This document shows positions 28,044-39,175 of a stretch of 64,000 nt of DNA, in pieces; the first letter of the stretch is position 1, and the number at the start of each line of letters is the position of its first letter. A program made the position numbers and the translations under genes. The stretch covers positions 23,220-87,219 of the forward strand of contig NZ_JNBA01000010.1 of assembly GCF_000760295.1 (NCBI RefSeq). Reading direction: 5' to 3'. The notes beneath the pieces are model-generated. The model did not search any database. It had not been told where the DNA came from and saw only the letters and a list, made by a program, of their open reading frames with translations. This stretch comes from Prochlorococcus sp. MIT 0701 (lineage in GTDB: Bacteria; Cyanobacteriota; Cyanobacteriia; PCC-6307; Cyanobiaceae).

Positions 28044-29182
28044 CCAGTTTCAAGGGCGCTCATCAGCCGTTCCAATGTCTCATCGGGTAGATCCCTGCGC
28101 AGCACAAGCCGAAGACGCGCGGTGCCTTCCGGAACAGTGGGGGGACGGATGGCCACGCTAAGTAGGCCGGCTTCCTCGAGTTGACTTTGGCGATTGAGAG
28201 CTTGTTGGTCGGAACCGATCACTAGAGAGAGGATTGGCCCATATCCAAGTGGGCGAGCCCATCCTCTAGCTGCCAATTGACCACGCCATTGCTCGGCACG
28301 CTCTTGCAGTTGCTTACCCCATTGAGGGTGAGATTGGATCAGGTTTAGGGCAGTGAGGGCTGCCGCCGCTAAGGGCGGTGCCAGTGCTGTGGTGTAACGA
28401 AAGGCGCCACTGTTTTGCAGAAGGTGATCGCCCATGGCGCAATCACCCGCCAGGAAGGCCCCACCGCTACCGAATGCTTTGCCGAAGGTGCCGCTGATGA
28501 TTGCCACTGGTGCAGAGAGCCCATGGCAAAGACCTCGTCCTTGAGGACCGATGATACCCAGGGCATGGGCTTCATCCACGAGCAGCCTGGCACCATGCAC
28601 TTCGCAGAGCTCGGCCATTGTTGACAGCGGTGGACTGGTGCCCTCCATGCTGAATAGGCTTTCGGTGAGAACAAGCGGCGGTTGATGCGGTTGATGATGC
28701 CGGCAGAGCTTGAGGCGACGCTCAAGGTCTGCCAGGTCATTGTGGGCGTAACGCTGCAGCCTGGCGCCACTGGCTTTGACACCCATCAATAGAGAATGGT
28801 GAACTAGGCGGTCAGCCAGTACTGGGGTATTGCGGTTGGCCAGTGCGATCACTGCGGCCAGGTTTGCTTGGAAGCCACTTGGAAAAAGCAAGACCCGCTC
28901 GCGACCTAGCCAGTCGGCGAGTGCTTCTTCCAGCGCCACATGCACTGACCGGCTACCAGTGACTAGCCTGGATCCACCTGCTCCAACACCTTCTGAATGC
29001 AAGGCTGCTTCGGCGGCTTCGATCAGCTCAGGATGCCTACATAGGCCTAGGTAATCGTTGCTGGCCAGGTCTAGTAGAGGTTTTGATTTCCCCTGAGGTG
29101 TCACTGCTTTTAACTCAGCTGGCCCTGGCCCTGGACGCCAGGTGCGCAGCTGGCGACGACGTGCTGGGGGCTGGCTTTGCAT
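28040..29182 (-). CDS. bioF: 8-amino-7-oxononanoate synthase
   Basis: PLP enzyme that condenses pimeloyl-ACP with alanine to KAPA. It has 380 residues, with the PLP lysine Lys235 in ISGTFGKAFGS and Asp203/His206 in VDEAHALG. The N-terminus LLDLASNDYLGLCRHPEL is typical. It is the first gene of the bio operon, divergent from the helicase gene with about 125 bases between starts that must carry the operon promoter. Confidence 0.95.
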   Translation of the reverse strand: MQSQPPARRRQLRTWRPGPGPAELKAVTPQGKSKPLLDLASNDYLGLCRHPELIEAAEAALHSEGVGAGGSRLVTGSRSVHVALEEALADWLGRERVLLFPSGFQANLAAVIALANRNTPVLADRLVHHSLLMGVKASGARLQRYAHNDLADLERRLKLCRHHQPHQPPLVLTESLFSMEGTSPPLSTMAELCEVHGARLLVDEAHALGIIGPQGRGLCHGLSAPVAIISGTFGKAFGSGGAFLAGDCAMGDHLLQNSGAFRYTTALAPPLAAAALTALNLIQSHPQWGKQLQERAEQWRGQLAARGWARPLGYGPILSLVIGSDQQALNRQSQLEEAGLLSVAIRPPTVPEGTARLRLVLRRDLPDETLERLMSALETG

Positions 29183-29307
29183 GGGTCCAGTCTGGAAGCC
29201 CTGCGCAGTTCAGGATGGCTTCTTTGGCTTGATTTTGCCTTGTTGGCATGCTGGCTGGTGCCAACGATTGCCAGAAGTGGATTGCAGGGCTCTTTAGGAT
29301 TGAAACC

Positions 29308-32082
29308 ATGAGTTCAGTGGCGCACGTCACGACTGCTTCCGACGTCGCCAAGCTTGAACTTGATCCATTAGCGATCTTTCCTTTTCCGCTGGATGAATTT
29401 CAGCTTGAGGCAATTGCAGCACTTAACCATGGACATTCTGTGGTTGTGAGTGCTCCTACGGGATCCGGTAAGACATTGGTTGGCGAATATGCCATCCATA
29501 GGGCGATTGCTCATGGGCAGAAGGTGTTTTACACCACGCCCCTGAAGGCTCTGTCAAATCAGAAGTTGCGCGATTTCCGTGAACAGTTTGGTTCGCAGAA
29601 CGTGGGGCTGATGACCGGTGATCTGAGCGTCAATCGTGAGGCCTCGATTGTGGTGATGACCACCGAGATCTTCCGCAACATGCTTTATGCGGAAGCAGAT
29701 CAGGCTGACGATCCGTTGGCTGACGTGGAAGCGGTGGTGCTCGATGAGTGCCATTACATGAATGATTCTCAACGGGGAACGGTGTGGGAAGAGTCGATCA
29801 TTCACTGTCCAGCGTCTGTGCAATTGCTGGCACTTTCTGCAACGGTGGCCAATGCTGGACAGCTCACCGACTGGATCGAGAGGGTGCATGGCCCTACACA
29901 GTTGGTGTTCAGCGATTATCGGCCGGTACCACTGCAGTTCAGCTTCTGCAGTGCCAAGGGATTGCATCCTTTGCTCAACGATGCGGGCACAGGACTTCAT
30001 CCCAACAGCAAGGTGTGGCGTGCTCCTAAGGGGCACAAGCGCAAGGGGCGTTCCCCTAAGCCCCCTCAGCCAGAACCACCGCCAATCAGATTTGTGATTG
30101 CGCAGATGGCGGAGCGCGAAATGTTGCCGGCGATTTATTTCATCTTCAGCCGTCGTGGCTGTGATAAATCCGTTAAGGATCTTGGCTGCCAGTGTCTGGT
30201 CTCACCGACCCAGCAAGAGCAGATTCGCCAGCGTCTTCGAACCTATAGCGAGACCAATCCAGAGGCTGTTCGTGATGGCATCCATGCTGATGCCCTGCTG
30301 CGGGGCATTGCTGCTCATCATGCTGGTGTGCTGCCTGCGTGGAAGGAACTGATCGAGGAGTTGTTTCAGCAGGGGCTTGTGAAGGTGGTGTTTGCCACTG
30401 AAACGCTTGCGGCAGGGATCAACATGCCGGCACGTAGCACTGTGATTTCAGCTTTGTCGAAGCGCACTGAGCGTGGTCACCGACCACTGATGGGCAGTGA
30501 ATTTTTGCAGATGGCAGGCCGTGCCGGCCGGCGCGGGTTGGATTCTCAGGGTTATGTGGTCACAGTGCAAAGTCGTTTCGAGGGCGTGCGTGAGGCAGGC
30601 CAGCTGGCCACCAGCCCAGCAGATCCTCTTGTGAGTCAGTTCACTCCTAGCTACGGCATGGTGCTGAACTTGTTGCAACGCCATGACCTCAAGAAGGCAA
30701 GGGAACTTGTAGAACGCAGTTTTGGTCGCTATTTAGCCAGCCTGGACTTGGTGTACGAGGAGGAATCGCTCGAACAACTGCGGCTACAGCTGGGGCAACT
30801 GCAGGGAGTTGCTGGTGATGTTCCCTGGCAAGACTTTGAGGATTATGAAAAGCGACGCAGTCGATTGCGTGAGGAGCGGCGTTTGTTGCGGATTCTGCAG
30901 CAACAGGCTGAGGAGACCTTGGCCAATGAGCTCACCTTGGCTTTGCAGTTTGCCAGTGTTGGCACCTTGGTGAGCCTGAAGGCTCCCCAGCTGCGGGGAC
31001 GTGTCACTCCAGCTGTGATCGTCGACAAGCTTGAGGGCCCAGGTCAGTTTCCGCTTCTGCTTTGCCTAACCGATGAGAACGTTTGGCTACTGCTGCCCTG
31101 TCAGGCGGTTGTCAGTTTGCATGCGGAATTGAGCTGCTTGCAAGTGACTGAAATGATTGAGCCGGATCTGCAGCGCTCTGGCGAACTTCGCCATGGTGAT
31201 CAGCAAAGTGGAAGGCTTGCTCTTGCTGTTGCCCATATTGCCAAGCGTCACGACATGACGACTCCCCAATACGACTTGGCAGGTGAGGTGTTGGCCCAGG
31301 CGCAGTTGGTTCGTGGCCTTGAGGAAGAGTTAGAGCAGCAACCGGCGCATCGTTGGGGGGATCGCAAACAGCTCAAGAAACATCGCCGTCGTATGGAGGA
31401 GCTGGAGCTTGAGATCTGCGAACGTCAGCAGTTGCTGCACCAGCGGGCCAACCGTCATTGGGAGACCTTTTTGAGTTTGATCGAGATCCTGCAGCACTTT
31501 GGTTGTCTTGATGATTTGGATCCCACGGAGATTGGTCGCACTGTGGCGGCGATGCGGGGCGACAACGAACTTTGGCTGGGTCTTTCATTAATGAGTGGTC
31601 ATTTGGATGACTTGCACCCTGCCGACCTGGCGGCGGTGTTCGAGGCGATCAGCACGGAGGTCAATCGCCCTGATCTTTGGAGTGGCTATCCACCACCTGC
31701 GAGTGCGGAGGAGGCCCTCCATGATCTAGCAGGTATTCGCCGAGAGCTCTTGCGGGCACAGGAGCGCTGCCAAGTTGTTGTTCCCGCTTGGTGGGAGCCT
31801 GAGCTGATGGGTTTGGTCGATGCTTGGGCGCGTGGTGCCGCCTGGAGTGATCTGATTGCAAATACCTCACTGGATGAGGGCGATGTCGTGCGGATCCTCC
31901 GCCGCACGGTGGATCTACTCGCACAGGTGCCTTACTGCGAGGCGATCAGTGATCAGTTGCGTCGTAATGCACGTTTGGCACTGAAAGCGATCAATCGCTT
32001 CCCTGTGTGTGAGGCAGAGGATCTGTTAGATGCGGCTGCAGTTGAGGCAGAACTCAATCCTGCTACAGAGCGGGTGGCTTGA
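29308..32082 (+). CDS. Ski2/Mtr4-like DExH-box RNA helicase
   Basis: A 924-residue helicase. Walker A is APTGSGKT at residues 49-56, motif II is DECH at 146-149, motif III is SAT, and motif VI is QMAGRAGRRGLD. The C-terminal half has the helical bundle of Ski2-like proteins. Such helicases unwind RNA and feed exonucleases, and this one may act in RNA decay or rRNA processing. The ATG at 29308 is preferred because the upstream 20 codons do not look conserved. It is divergent from bioF. Confidence 0.88.
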   Translation: MSSVAHVTTASDVAKLELDPLAIFPFPLDEFQLEAIAALNHGHSVVVSAPTGSGKTLVGEYAIHRAIAHGQKVFYTTPLKALSNQKLRDFREQFGSQNVGLMTGDLSVNREASIVVMTTEIFRNMLYAEADQADDPLADVEAVVLDECHYMNDSQRGTVWEESIIHCPASVQLLALSATVANAGQLTDWIERVHGPTQLVFSDYRPVPLQFSFCSAKGLHPLLNDAGTGLHPNSKVWRAPKGHKRKGRSPKPPQPEPPPIRFVIAQMAEREMLPAIYFIFSRRGCDKSVKDLGCQCLVSPTQQEQIRQRLRTYSETNPEAVRDGIHADALLRGIAAHHAGVLPAWKELIEELFQQGLVKVVFATETLAAGINMPARSTVISALSKRTERGHRPLMGSEFLQMAGRAGRRGLDSQGYVVTVQSRFEGVREAGQLATSPADPLVSQFTPSYGMVLNLLQRHDLKKARELVERSFGRYLASLDLVYEEESLEQLRLQLGQLQGVAGDVPWQDFEDYEKRRSRLREERRLLRILQQQAEETLANELTLALQFASVGTLVSLKAPQLRGRVTPAVIVDKLEGPGQFPLLLCLTDENVWLLLPCQAVVSLHAELSCLQVTEMIEPDLQRSGELRHGDQQSGRLALAVAHIAKRHDMTTPQYDLAGEVLAQAQLVRGLEEELEQQPAHRWGDRKQLKKHRRRMEELELEICERQQLLHQRANRHWETFLSLIEILQHFGCLDDLDPTEIGRTVAAMRGDNELWLGLSLMSGHLDDLHPADLAAVFEAISTEVNRPDLWSGYPPPASAEEALHDLAGIRRELLRAQERCQVVVPAWWEPELMGLVDAWARGAAWSDLIANTSLDEGDVVRILRRTVDLLAQVPYCEAISDQLRRNARLALKAINRFPVCEAEDLLDAAAVEAELNPATERVA

Positions 32083-32101
32083 TCAGGAGAGTTCTGGTTG
32101 G

Positions 32102-33451
32102 TTAGTGGGCCATGACAAATTTCTCTTTGCGCGGTCTCGTATCTTTCACGCAGAGGGAGAACCCTGTTGATATGAGCATCAGGACCACCACGAGACCATA
32201 GCCTTGGAGCTCCTGGGCCGGGGAGGGGACCAAGCCCTTAGCAACCCCTATTTGAGTAAGGAAGCCAACAGCGGGCTGAATGAATACTGGCAGCACCATG
32301 ACAACGAAGTTCACGAAAGCTAGTTTGACTGCACGGTTATGACGTTTGGCCACGTCGGCCGTCATCACGAAAGCGAGCACCTGGGCACCTGTTGTCAATC
32401 CGAGCGCGATCATCAACACCGCGGTCCACCAAAGCGGGGCTGAGTTCGCAAAGGCAATCGCAACGGCGATCAAGGACGACAAGATTGCTCCAGTGACGAA
32501 AAGAATCTTGCGGCGCTTCAAACGATCGGATAAGTGCCCGGTTGCAATTCCTCCGGCAGCGAAACCAATGAAGATGAGAGTGGTTAGCAAACTCGACTGC
32601 CCTGTCGACAATCCTGAGTCGATGTGCAAGAAGTTCACACCCCAAAGATCGCCAATCACTGAGATCGGGAGATATAAACCGGCTGCGGCGAGAGAAAGAC
32701 ACCAGAGATTCCGGTCGCGCATGATTTCCTTAAGCAGACTCGCGAGTGGCTGCGGACTCTTTGGATCAAACCCGTCTTCTCGCATCAACTCCACGAACCA
32801 ATTGGGGCGCTTGGGTAGGAGTTTCCACAGCATGAGCGCGATGATCAGACCCGCCCCTGTACAAACCAGCAAAGGGACGCGCCAACCCCATGACTTCGCC
32901 AGAATCAGAAGAGGGTATTGAGCGAAAGATGCGCCCAGAGTGCCCATTGCTACGGTTAAACCCGGGACCATCCCATGACGTTGTGGCGGGAACCAGACCA
33001 TGGCGAGATAGATGACGCCGAGATAAGCAACTGAACTGCCCAACCCCTGCATCAATCGCCCTAGTCCCATCACCACCACATCGTTGGTGCTGGCAAAGAG
33101 TAGACAACCCAGTGCTACGACAACTGCCGCTGGGGCAACGACGGCACGGACTCCGAAGCGATCGAGAAGGCGGCCTACAAGAAGCTGTGAGGGAGCGTAT
33201 GCGAGAAAATACATTCCCATGGCGAGGCCAAACTCTCCCTGGCTCGAGCCGGTGACCCGCATCAATTCGGGCTGAAGGACGCCCGGTGCGACTCGTGCGA
33301 AGAACTCGTAGAAATAGAAAAGGGAGCAAACTAGAAAGAGCATCCAGGGTCGCCAACCCTGGCGGGCTCGATGGGCTTGACCATGAAGACTGCGGATTCG
33401 TTTCTGGGCGGAACTCTGGATGCTTTTTGATTCGCCATGATTTGATTTCAT
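32102..33451 (-). CDS. Major facilitator superfamily transporter
   Basis: A 449-residue protein with about 12 hydrophobic helices. The cytoplasmic loop signature GRLLDRFGVR lies between helices 2 and 3, and GHLSDRLKRRK between helices 8 and 9, both MFS hallmarks. The N-terminus is polar and basic (about 35 residues). The substrate is unknown. It is convergent with the helicase and starts 8 bases downstream of the fumC stop, so it may be co-transcribed with fumC. It resembles transporters of gammaproteobacteria more than usual cyanobacterial ones, from memory and unverified. Confidence 0.85.
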   Translation of the reverse strand: MKSNHGESKSIQSSAQKRIRSLHGQAHRARQGWRPWMLFLVCSLFYFYEFFARVAPGVLQPELMRVTGSSQGEFGLAMGMYFLAYAPSQLLVGRLLDRFGVRAVVAPAAVVVALGCLLFASTNDVVVMGLGRLMQGLGSSVAYLGVIYLAMVWFPPQRHGMVPGLTVAMGTLGASFAQYPLLILAKSWGWRVPLLVCTGAGLIIALMLWKLLPKRPNWFVELMREDGFDPKSPQPLASLLKEIMRDRNLWCLSLAAAGLYLPISVIGDLWGVNFLHIDSGLSTGQSSLLTTLIFIGFAAGGIATGHLSDRLKRRKILFVTGAILSSLIAVAIAFANSAPLWWTAVLMIALGLTTGAQVLAFVMTADVAKRHNRAVKLAFVNFVVMVLPVFIQPAVGFLTQIGVAKGLVPSPAQELQGYGLVVVLMLISTGFSLCVKDTRPRKEKFVMAH

Positions 33452-33458
33452 CGGCGGT

Positions 33459-34859
33459 TCATAGCCCAGCAGATGTCATTGATGCCGGATTAACAATGCG
33501 ATCGAAGTCTTCTTGGCTCACATAGCCGAGTTTTAGTGCGGCTTCACGCAGGCTGAATCCCTTTTCATGGGCAAGGTGGGCAATTTCGCTGGCTTTGTCG
33601 TAACCGATCTCTGGGGCTAAAGCCGTCACAAGCATCAGCGATTGTTCTAGATCCTGCTGGATCTTGGTTCGGTTTGGTTCAATCCCTTGCACCATTGCCA
33701 GCCGGTAATTGCGGCAGGCGTCATGTAGCAATTCAATGCTGTGAAGCAGGTTGAAGCCAATCAGGGGTTTGTAGACGTTCATTTGGAGATGACCACTACC
33801 ACCTGCCATGGTCACGGCTGAATCCAGCCCGATGACCTGTAAACAGACCATGGCCATGGCCTCGCATTGAGAGGGGTTGACTTTCCCAGGCATGATCGAG
33901 CTTCCGGGCTCATTTTCAGGGAGATGCAGCTCTGCCAGGCCGGCCCTTGGGCCACAGGCCAGTAGGCGTAGATCATTGGAGATCTTGAATAGGGCAACCG
34001 CCAACATGCGCAGCTGAGCCATTGCATTCACTAACCCGTCATGGCTCGCCATCACGGCGAACTTGTTTTTGGCTGAGCTGAATGGCAGGCCTGTGAGGCG
34101 GGCAAGTTGCGCAGCTGTTTCTTGATCGAAGCGAGCTGGGGCGTTGAGGCCAGTCCCCACGGCGGTGCCTCCAAGCGGCAGGGGGTAGAGCTCTACCAGG
34201 CTTGCCTGAATACGACTATGGGCTGTGGCAATTTGATCCCGCCACGCAGAGGCTTCCTGCCCAAGGGTGAGAGGTACGGCGTCCTGTAGATGGGTGCGAC
34301 CGATTTTGATGATGTCACTCCAGGCATTGCTTTTACTTGCAAAGGCTGCGATTAATCGCTCCAGTTCAGGCAGCAAGCTTTTGGTGATCCCCTGGGCTGC
34401 GGCGATATGTATAGCCGTAGGGAAGGCGTCATTGGTGGACTGGGATCGATTGACATGATCGTTTGGATGCACCGGCCTATGGCTACCTAGGGGTTCGTCG
34501 TTCGCTTGAGATGCCAGGTTGCTAATCACCTCGTTGACATTCATGTTTGTGTGGGTGCCGCTACCGGTTTGCCAGATCCTCAGTGGGAACTGGTCGTCGT
34601 GGAGACCGGATGCAACAGCAGAGGCTGCCTTGATAATTTGATCGCGCTGGATTTCATCGAGCACACCCAGGCGACAGTTCACGCTGGCGGCAGCCTGTTT
34701 GATCAATGCCAAGGCATGGATCAGTTCGACTGGCATGCGGTCTTCGCTGATGGCGAAGTTAAGTAGCGATCGCTGGGTTTGTGCACCCCAGAGGACCCCA
34801 GCGGGCACCTCCACAGTGCCCATGCTGTCGTGTTCGATGCGCACCAGGTCAGCCATCAT
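33459..34859 (-). CDS. fumC: Class II fumarate hydratase
   Basis: Interconverts fumarate and malate. The 466 residues show the fumarase/aspartase signature GSSIMPGKVNP, plus GTHTNMNVNEVI and GRTHLQDAVPL at the usual places. The class II enzyme needs no iron-sulfur cluster. It follows purB on the same strand, and purB also makes fumarate, so the pairing is logical. A second Met directly after the first makes the exact start uncertain by one codon. Confidence 0.96.
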   Translation of the reverse strand: MMADLVRIEHDSMGTVEVPAGVLWGAQTQRSLLNFAISEDRMPVELIHALALIKQAAASVNCRLGVLDEIQRDQIIKAASAVASGLHDDQFPLRIWQTGSGTHTNMNVNEVISNLASQANDEPLGSHRPVHPNDHVNRSQSTNDAFPTAIHIAAAQGITKSLLPELERLIAAFASKSNAWSDIIKIGRTHLQDAVPLTLGQEASAWRDQIATAHSRIQASLVELYPLPLGGTAVGTGLNAPARFDQETAAQLARLTGLPFSSAKNKFAVMASHDGLVNAMAQLRMLAVALFKISNDLRLLACGPRAGLAELHLPENEPGSSIMPGKVNPSQCEAMAMVCLQVIGLDSAVTMAGGSGHLQMNVYKPLIGFNLLHSIELLHDACRNYRLAMVQGIEPNRTKIQQDLEQSLMLVTALAPEIGYDKASEIAHLAHEKGFSLREAALKLGYVSQEDFDRIVNPASMTSAGL

Positions 34860-34947
34860 TTTTTTGGCAAGGGGCAGAAGCAGATCACATTGATCTTTAC
34901 GTGTTTTATGGGGCTTGGGAGTGCGTTAGAACCCATTCAATGATGGT

Positions 34948-34972
34948 GAAAAGTCTGGCGAGACTTGAACAC
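34948..34972 (-). terminator. Hairpin between purB and fumC
   Basis: AAGTCT at 34951-34956 and AGACTT at 34961-34966 are exact inverted repeats around GGCG. Read in the direction of purB and fumC the hairpin is followed by TTTTC. It could partly end purB transcripts in the 154-base gap before fumC. The T-run is short. Confidence 0.35.
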
Positions 34973-35013
34973 TCAAATCATTCCAATCGGTTTAGACGTC
35001 CAGGACATGGGAT

Positions 35014-36309
35014 TCAGAGTCCGAGCCGTTGCCAGATCACGTCCAGGTTGGCTTGGTGTAGCTCAGTGCTGAAGCATTCGGCTAGCGCCTTGGCCTTGAG
35101 AAGGGTCGATACTTCAGGATCGGCCTCAAGATTGGCGCGGAAGTTACCCCCTTCGGTATTCCACGCAGAATGGGCGTTGCGCTGGACAACACTGTAGGCA
35201 TCTTCTCTGCTCATGCCGTTCTCAACAAGCGCCAAGAGCACCCGCTGACTGAAGACCACGCCGCCATAGATATTCATGTTACGGCGCATGTTTTCTGGGT
35301 AGATGCCAAGGCCCTGCACGACTTGGGTCATCTCCCGCAACATGAAGTGGAGTGTGACGGAGCAATCCGGCAGCATCATTCGCTCAGTGGAGCTGTGACT
35401 GATATCACGCTCATGCCAGAGGGCCACGTTCTCGAGTGCTGCGACGACATAGCTGCGTAGGACCCTTGCAAGACCACTAATCCGCTCAGCCCGAATCGGG
35501 TTGCGTTTGTGTGGCATCGCCGAACTTCCCTTTTGACCCTTGGCAAAGCTTTCCTCCACTTCCAGCACATCGGTTCGCTGCAGGTTGCGGATCTCTGTAG
35601 CGAACCGATCTAGAGACGCTCCTACTAATGCCAGGGTCTGTACATAGTCAGCATGACGATCGCGAGAGATGACCTGGGTACTAGCGGTGTCTGGGATGAG
35701 ACAGAGGCGCTCGCATGCGAGCTGCTCAACCTTTGGATCCGTGTTGGCGTAGGTGCCCATGGCGCCGCTGATCTGGCCTACAGCCACATCCCGTGCTAGT
35801 CGCTCCAGTCGCTCGGCATTGCGCATTGTTTCTGCTAGCCAACCGGCCAGTTTGAAACCGAAGGTGATTGGTTCGCCATGGATGGCATGGGAGCGGCCGA
35901 TCATGACTGTGCCCTTGTGCTCCACTGCCAGGCTGCGGATCGCCTCTTGAAGGGTGCTCAGTTCTTGTTGCAGCAATGCCACAGAGTTTTTCAACTGCAG
36001 GGCCAGACCCGTATCCAGCACATCGCTGCTGGTCATGCCGACGTGGATGTAGCGGCCGGCATCCCCAACGTGTTCATTGACGTTGGTCAGGAAGGCGATG
36101 ACGTCGTGGCGAACCTCTGCCTCAATCTCCAAGATTCGCTGTGGCTCGAAGGTTGCACGTTGACGAATCTGCTGCATGTCAGCTTCTGGGATCTTCCCCA
36201 GTTGGCAGTTGGCCTCACAAGCGGCGATCTCTACATCTAGCCAGCTTTGATACTTGGCCCTGTCGGTCCAAATCTCGCCCATCTCGGGCAGTGTGTAGCG
36301 CTCGATCAA
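35014..36309 (-). CDS. purB: Adenylosuccinate lyase
   Basis: Catalyses two fumarate-releasing steps in purine synthesis. The 431-residue protein begins with MIERYTLPEMGEIW, typical of PurB. It carries the superfamily signature GSSAMPHKRNP, the substrate loop TSSDVLDTG and the catalytic His region IGRSHAIHGEPITFG. It lies upstream of fumC on the same strand. Confidence 0.97.
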   Translation of the reverse strand: MIERYTLPEMGEIWTDRAKYQSWLDVEIAACEANCQLGKIPEADMQQIRQRATFEPQRILEIEAEVRHDVIAFLTNVNEHVGDAGRYIHVGMTSSDVLDTGLALQLKNSVALLQQELSTLQEAIRSLAVEHKGTVMIGRSHAIHGEPITFGFKLAGWLAETMRNAERLERLARDVAVGQISGAMGTYANTDPKVEQLACERLCLIPDTASTQVISRDRHADYVQTLALVGASLDRFATEIRNLQRTDVLEVEESFAKGQKGSSAMPHKRNPIRAERISGLARVLRSYVVAALENVALWHERDISHSSTERMMLPDCSVTLHFMLREMTQVVQGLGIYPENMRRNMNIYGGVVFSQRVLLALVENGMSREDAYSVVQRNAHSAWNTEGGNFRANLEADPEVSTLLKAKALAECFSTELHQANLDVIWQRLGL

Positions 36310-36354
36310 GGACTCACAGACGGGCGGGTGATGCTTGAACTTAAGCCTTTGGAT

Positions 36355-36717
36355 TCAGGCTGACTTGAGACGGCGGTGTTCAACTTCCCAATGAACATGT
36401 TGCCCCCAGGCTTGCTGCCGTACCCAGCAGCGGCCACCTTTGCATTGGATCAATTGGAATGGCGGTAGATCGTTGGGTTGATTTTCAAGGGTCACAAAGC
36501 TGCCCGGCGGAAGTAGCTCCAGCACTGTGGCAAGTTGCTTTTGAGGAACAACATGCTGATTGCTGCGGCTTGGGTACCGATGGGTATCTATGAGTTGTGG
36601 AGGTTGGCCTTGAGACACGTCCTTGCGGGCGAGTTGCGGTGATCTTCTCGGAAGCTTTTGCTTTTTGCGGTGGTTAAGAGGTTTTTGTTTCGTTTTCAAG
36701 TCTGCTTTTATGACGAA

Positions 36718-36726
<9 letters not shown>
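36355..36726 (-). CDS. Conserved-looking basic protein of unknown function
   Basis: A 123-residue protein. The first 45 residues are strongly basic (KTKQKPLNHRKKQKLPRRS). The rest looks like a small folded domain (LLPPGSFVTLENQPND..QLIQCKGGRCWVRQQAWG). No family was recognised. Its start overlaps that of tlyA on the other strand by 9 bases, so one of the two may begin slightly later. It lies just upstream of purB on the same strand. Confidence 0.6.
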
Positions 36727-38130
<1,404 letters not shown>

Positions 38131-38199
38131 CAACGAGGCCCGTTTCTGAACCCATTAGGGCTTTTTCAACGGGCCTTGGTTGTGGCTGTTGTTACCGAT

Positions 38200-38418
38200 T
38201 TAGCTGTTGCAGCTTGTGGCGGCGTCATTTTGGCGGTGATGGTAGATCTTGCCGCGATAATTGAGTTCCACCTCGGTGTCAGCAGGTAGTGCGTCATGCT
38301 TGAGGGGAGCCTCATAGCGCTGGCCGCGGTAGACATGCTTGACGGTGCTGTTGCTGGGTTGCTCGTGGTCAGCAGTCTTGTAGGCGACGCCGCGATAGGT
38401 GCGTTCTTGAGTGGTCAT
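38200..38418 (-). CDS. DUF4278 family protein
   Basis: A 72-residue protein with three copies of the motif Y-R-G-x-x-Y: TYRGVAY, VYRGQRY and NYRGKIY. This pattern defines DUF4278, a small cyanobacterial family of unknown function. No signal peptide or membrane segment is present. Confidence 0.85.
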   Translation of the reverse strand: MTTQERTYRGVAYKTADHEQPSNSTVKHVYRGQRYEAPLKHDALPADTEVELNYRGKIYHHRQNDAATSCNS

Positions 38419-38518
38419 GGGATGGGCCTCGAAGGGATGGGGTTTTTGCCTTGATGGCAGAGGTGCCGCTTCGTGGAAAGGAGCGTTGCTTCGCCTTGCG
38501 GAGGGCTACTTCCTGCTG

Positions 38519-38623
38519 ATGGATCAACGACGATGCGATGACCTAGCTCAACGTTTTGTCCTTCAATTCCTTTTTACAGCGATCACACTGTTCATGGTGA
38601 ACATTTTCGACTTTGTGATCTGA
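38519..38623 (+). CDS. Possible 34-residue single-pass membrane peptide
   Basis: From the ATG at 38519 the frame encodes a polar start (DQRRCDDLAQR) and a hydrophobic helix (FVLQFLFTAITLFMVNIF), ending at a TGA at 38621-38623. It lies in the gap between the divergent DUF4278 and queF genes. There is no family match and only a weak case, resting on the clean amphipathic start and helix. Confidence 0.3.
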   Translation: MDQRRCDDLAQRFVLQFLFTAITLFMVNIFDFVI

Positions 38624-38766
38624 AGAGTTTCTTAAATTGGGTCTTGAAGAGCGTTTCTGCGGTTTGCGTTGACTCCAAGGCGGAGACTCCAAGGCGGATT
38701 CTTTCTCCTCTAAGGCCGAGCCATGGGCCGAGATCTAGGGTCCGTTTTAGGCATCGTTCCATCCCC

Positions 38767-39174
38767 GTGAGCAGTACTGAGGCGCAGGCATCTAAACCCC
38801 TCTATGGCGAACGGGTGATCGCTGAGGGTGAGCTGATCTGTTTTGACAATCCGAGGCCTGAGCGGCCCTATGAGATCTCAATTGAGTTGCCTGAGTTCAC
38901 CTGTCAATGTCCTTTCTCTGGTTATCCCGATTTTGCTGTGTTACGTCTGCTCTATCAGCCAGGCCCGAGGGTGATTGAGCTCAAAGCGATCAAGCTCTAT
39001 GTGAATAGCTATCGGAATTGCTCGATTTCACATGAGGAGGCTGCAAACAAGATCCTCGATGATTTGGTCGTCGCCTGTGATCCGGTCTGGATGCAATTAG
39101 AAGCAGATTTTAATCCGCGCGGCAATGTGCATACGGTGGTGCGGGTTAGTCATGGCAGTCGTCAGCCCTGTTGA
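38767..39174 (+). CDS. queF: NADPH-dependent preQ0 reductase QueF
   Basis: Reduces 7-cyano-7-deazaguanine to preQ1 in queuosine synthesis. The short form has the active-site Cys48 in CPFSGYPDF and the QueF motif ELKAIKLYVNSYRN at about residues 77-90. GTG at 38767 gives 135 residues. The frame is open for 41 more codons upstream, but that segment is basic and unlike QueF. Confidence 0.95.
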   Translation: MSSTEAQASKPLYGERVIAEGELICFDNPRPERPYEISIELPEFTCQCPFSGYPDFAVLRLLYQPGPRVIELKAIKLYVNSYRNCSISHEEAANKILDDLVVACDPVWMQLEADFNPRGNVHTVVRVSHGSRQPC

Positions 39175-39175
39175 G

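Noticed and set aside
34940..35040. A tRNA-Gln-like sequence on the minus strand (GGACTCTGAATCC, then GTTCAAGTC and a CCA) at the purB stop
   Set aside because: The distance between the anticodon-like and T-loop-like parts is far too long, the T stem does not pair, and the anticodon-like part overlaps the purB end. Chance resemblance.
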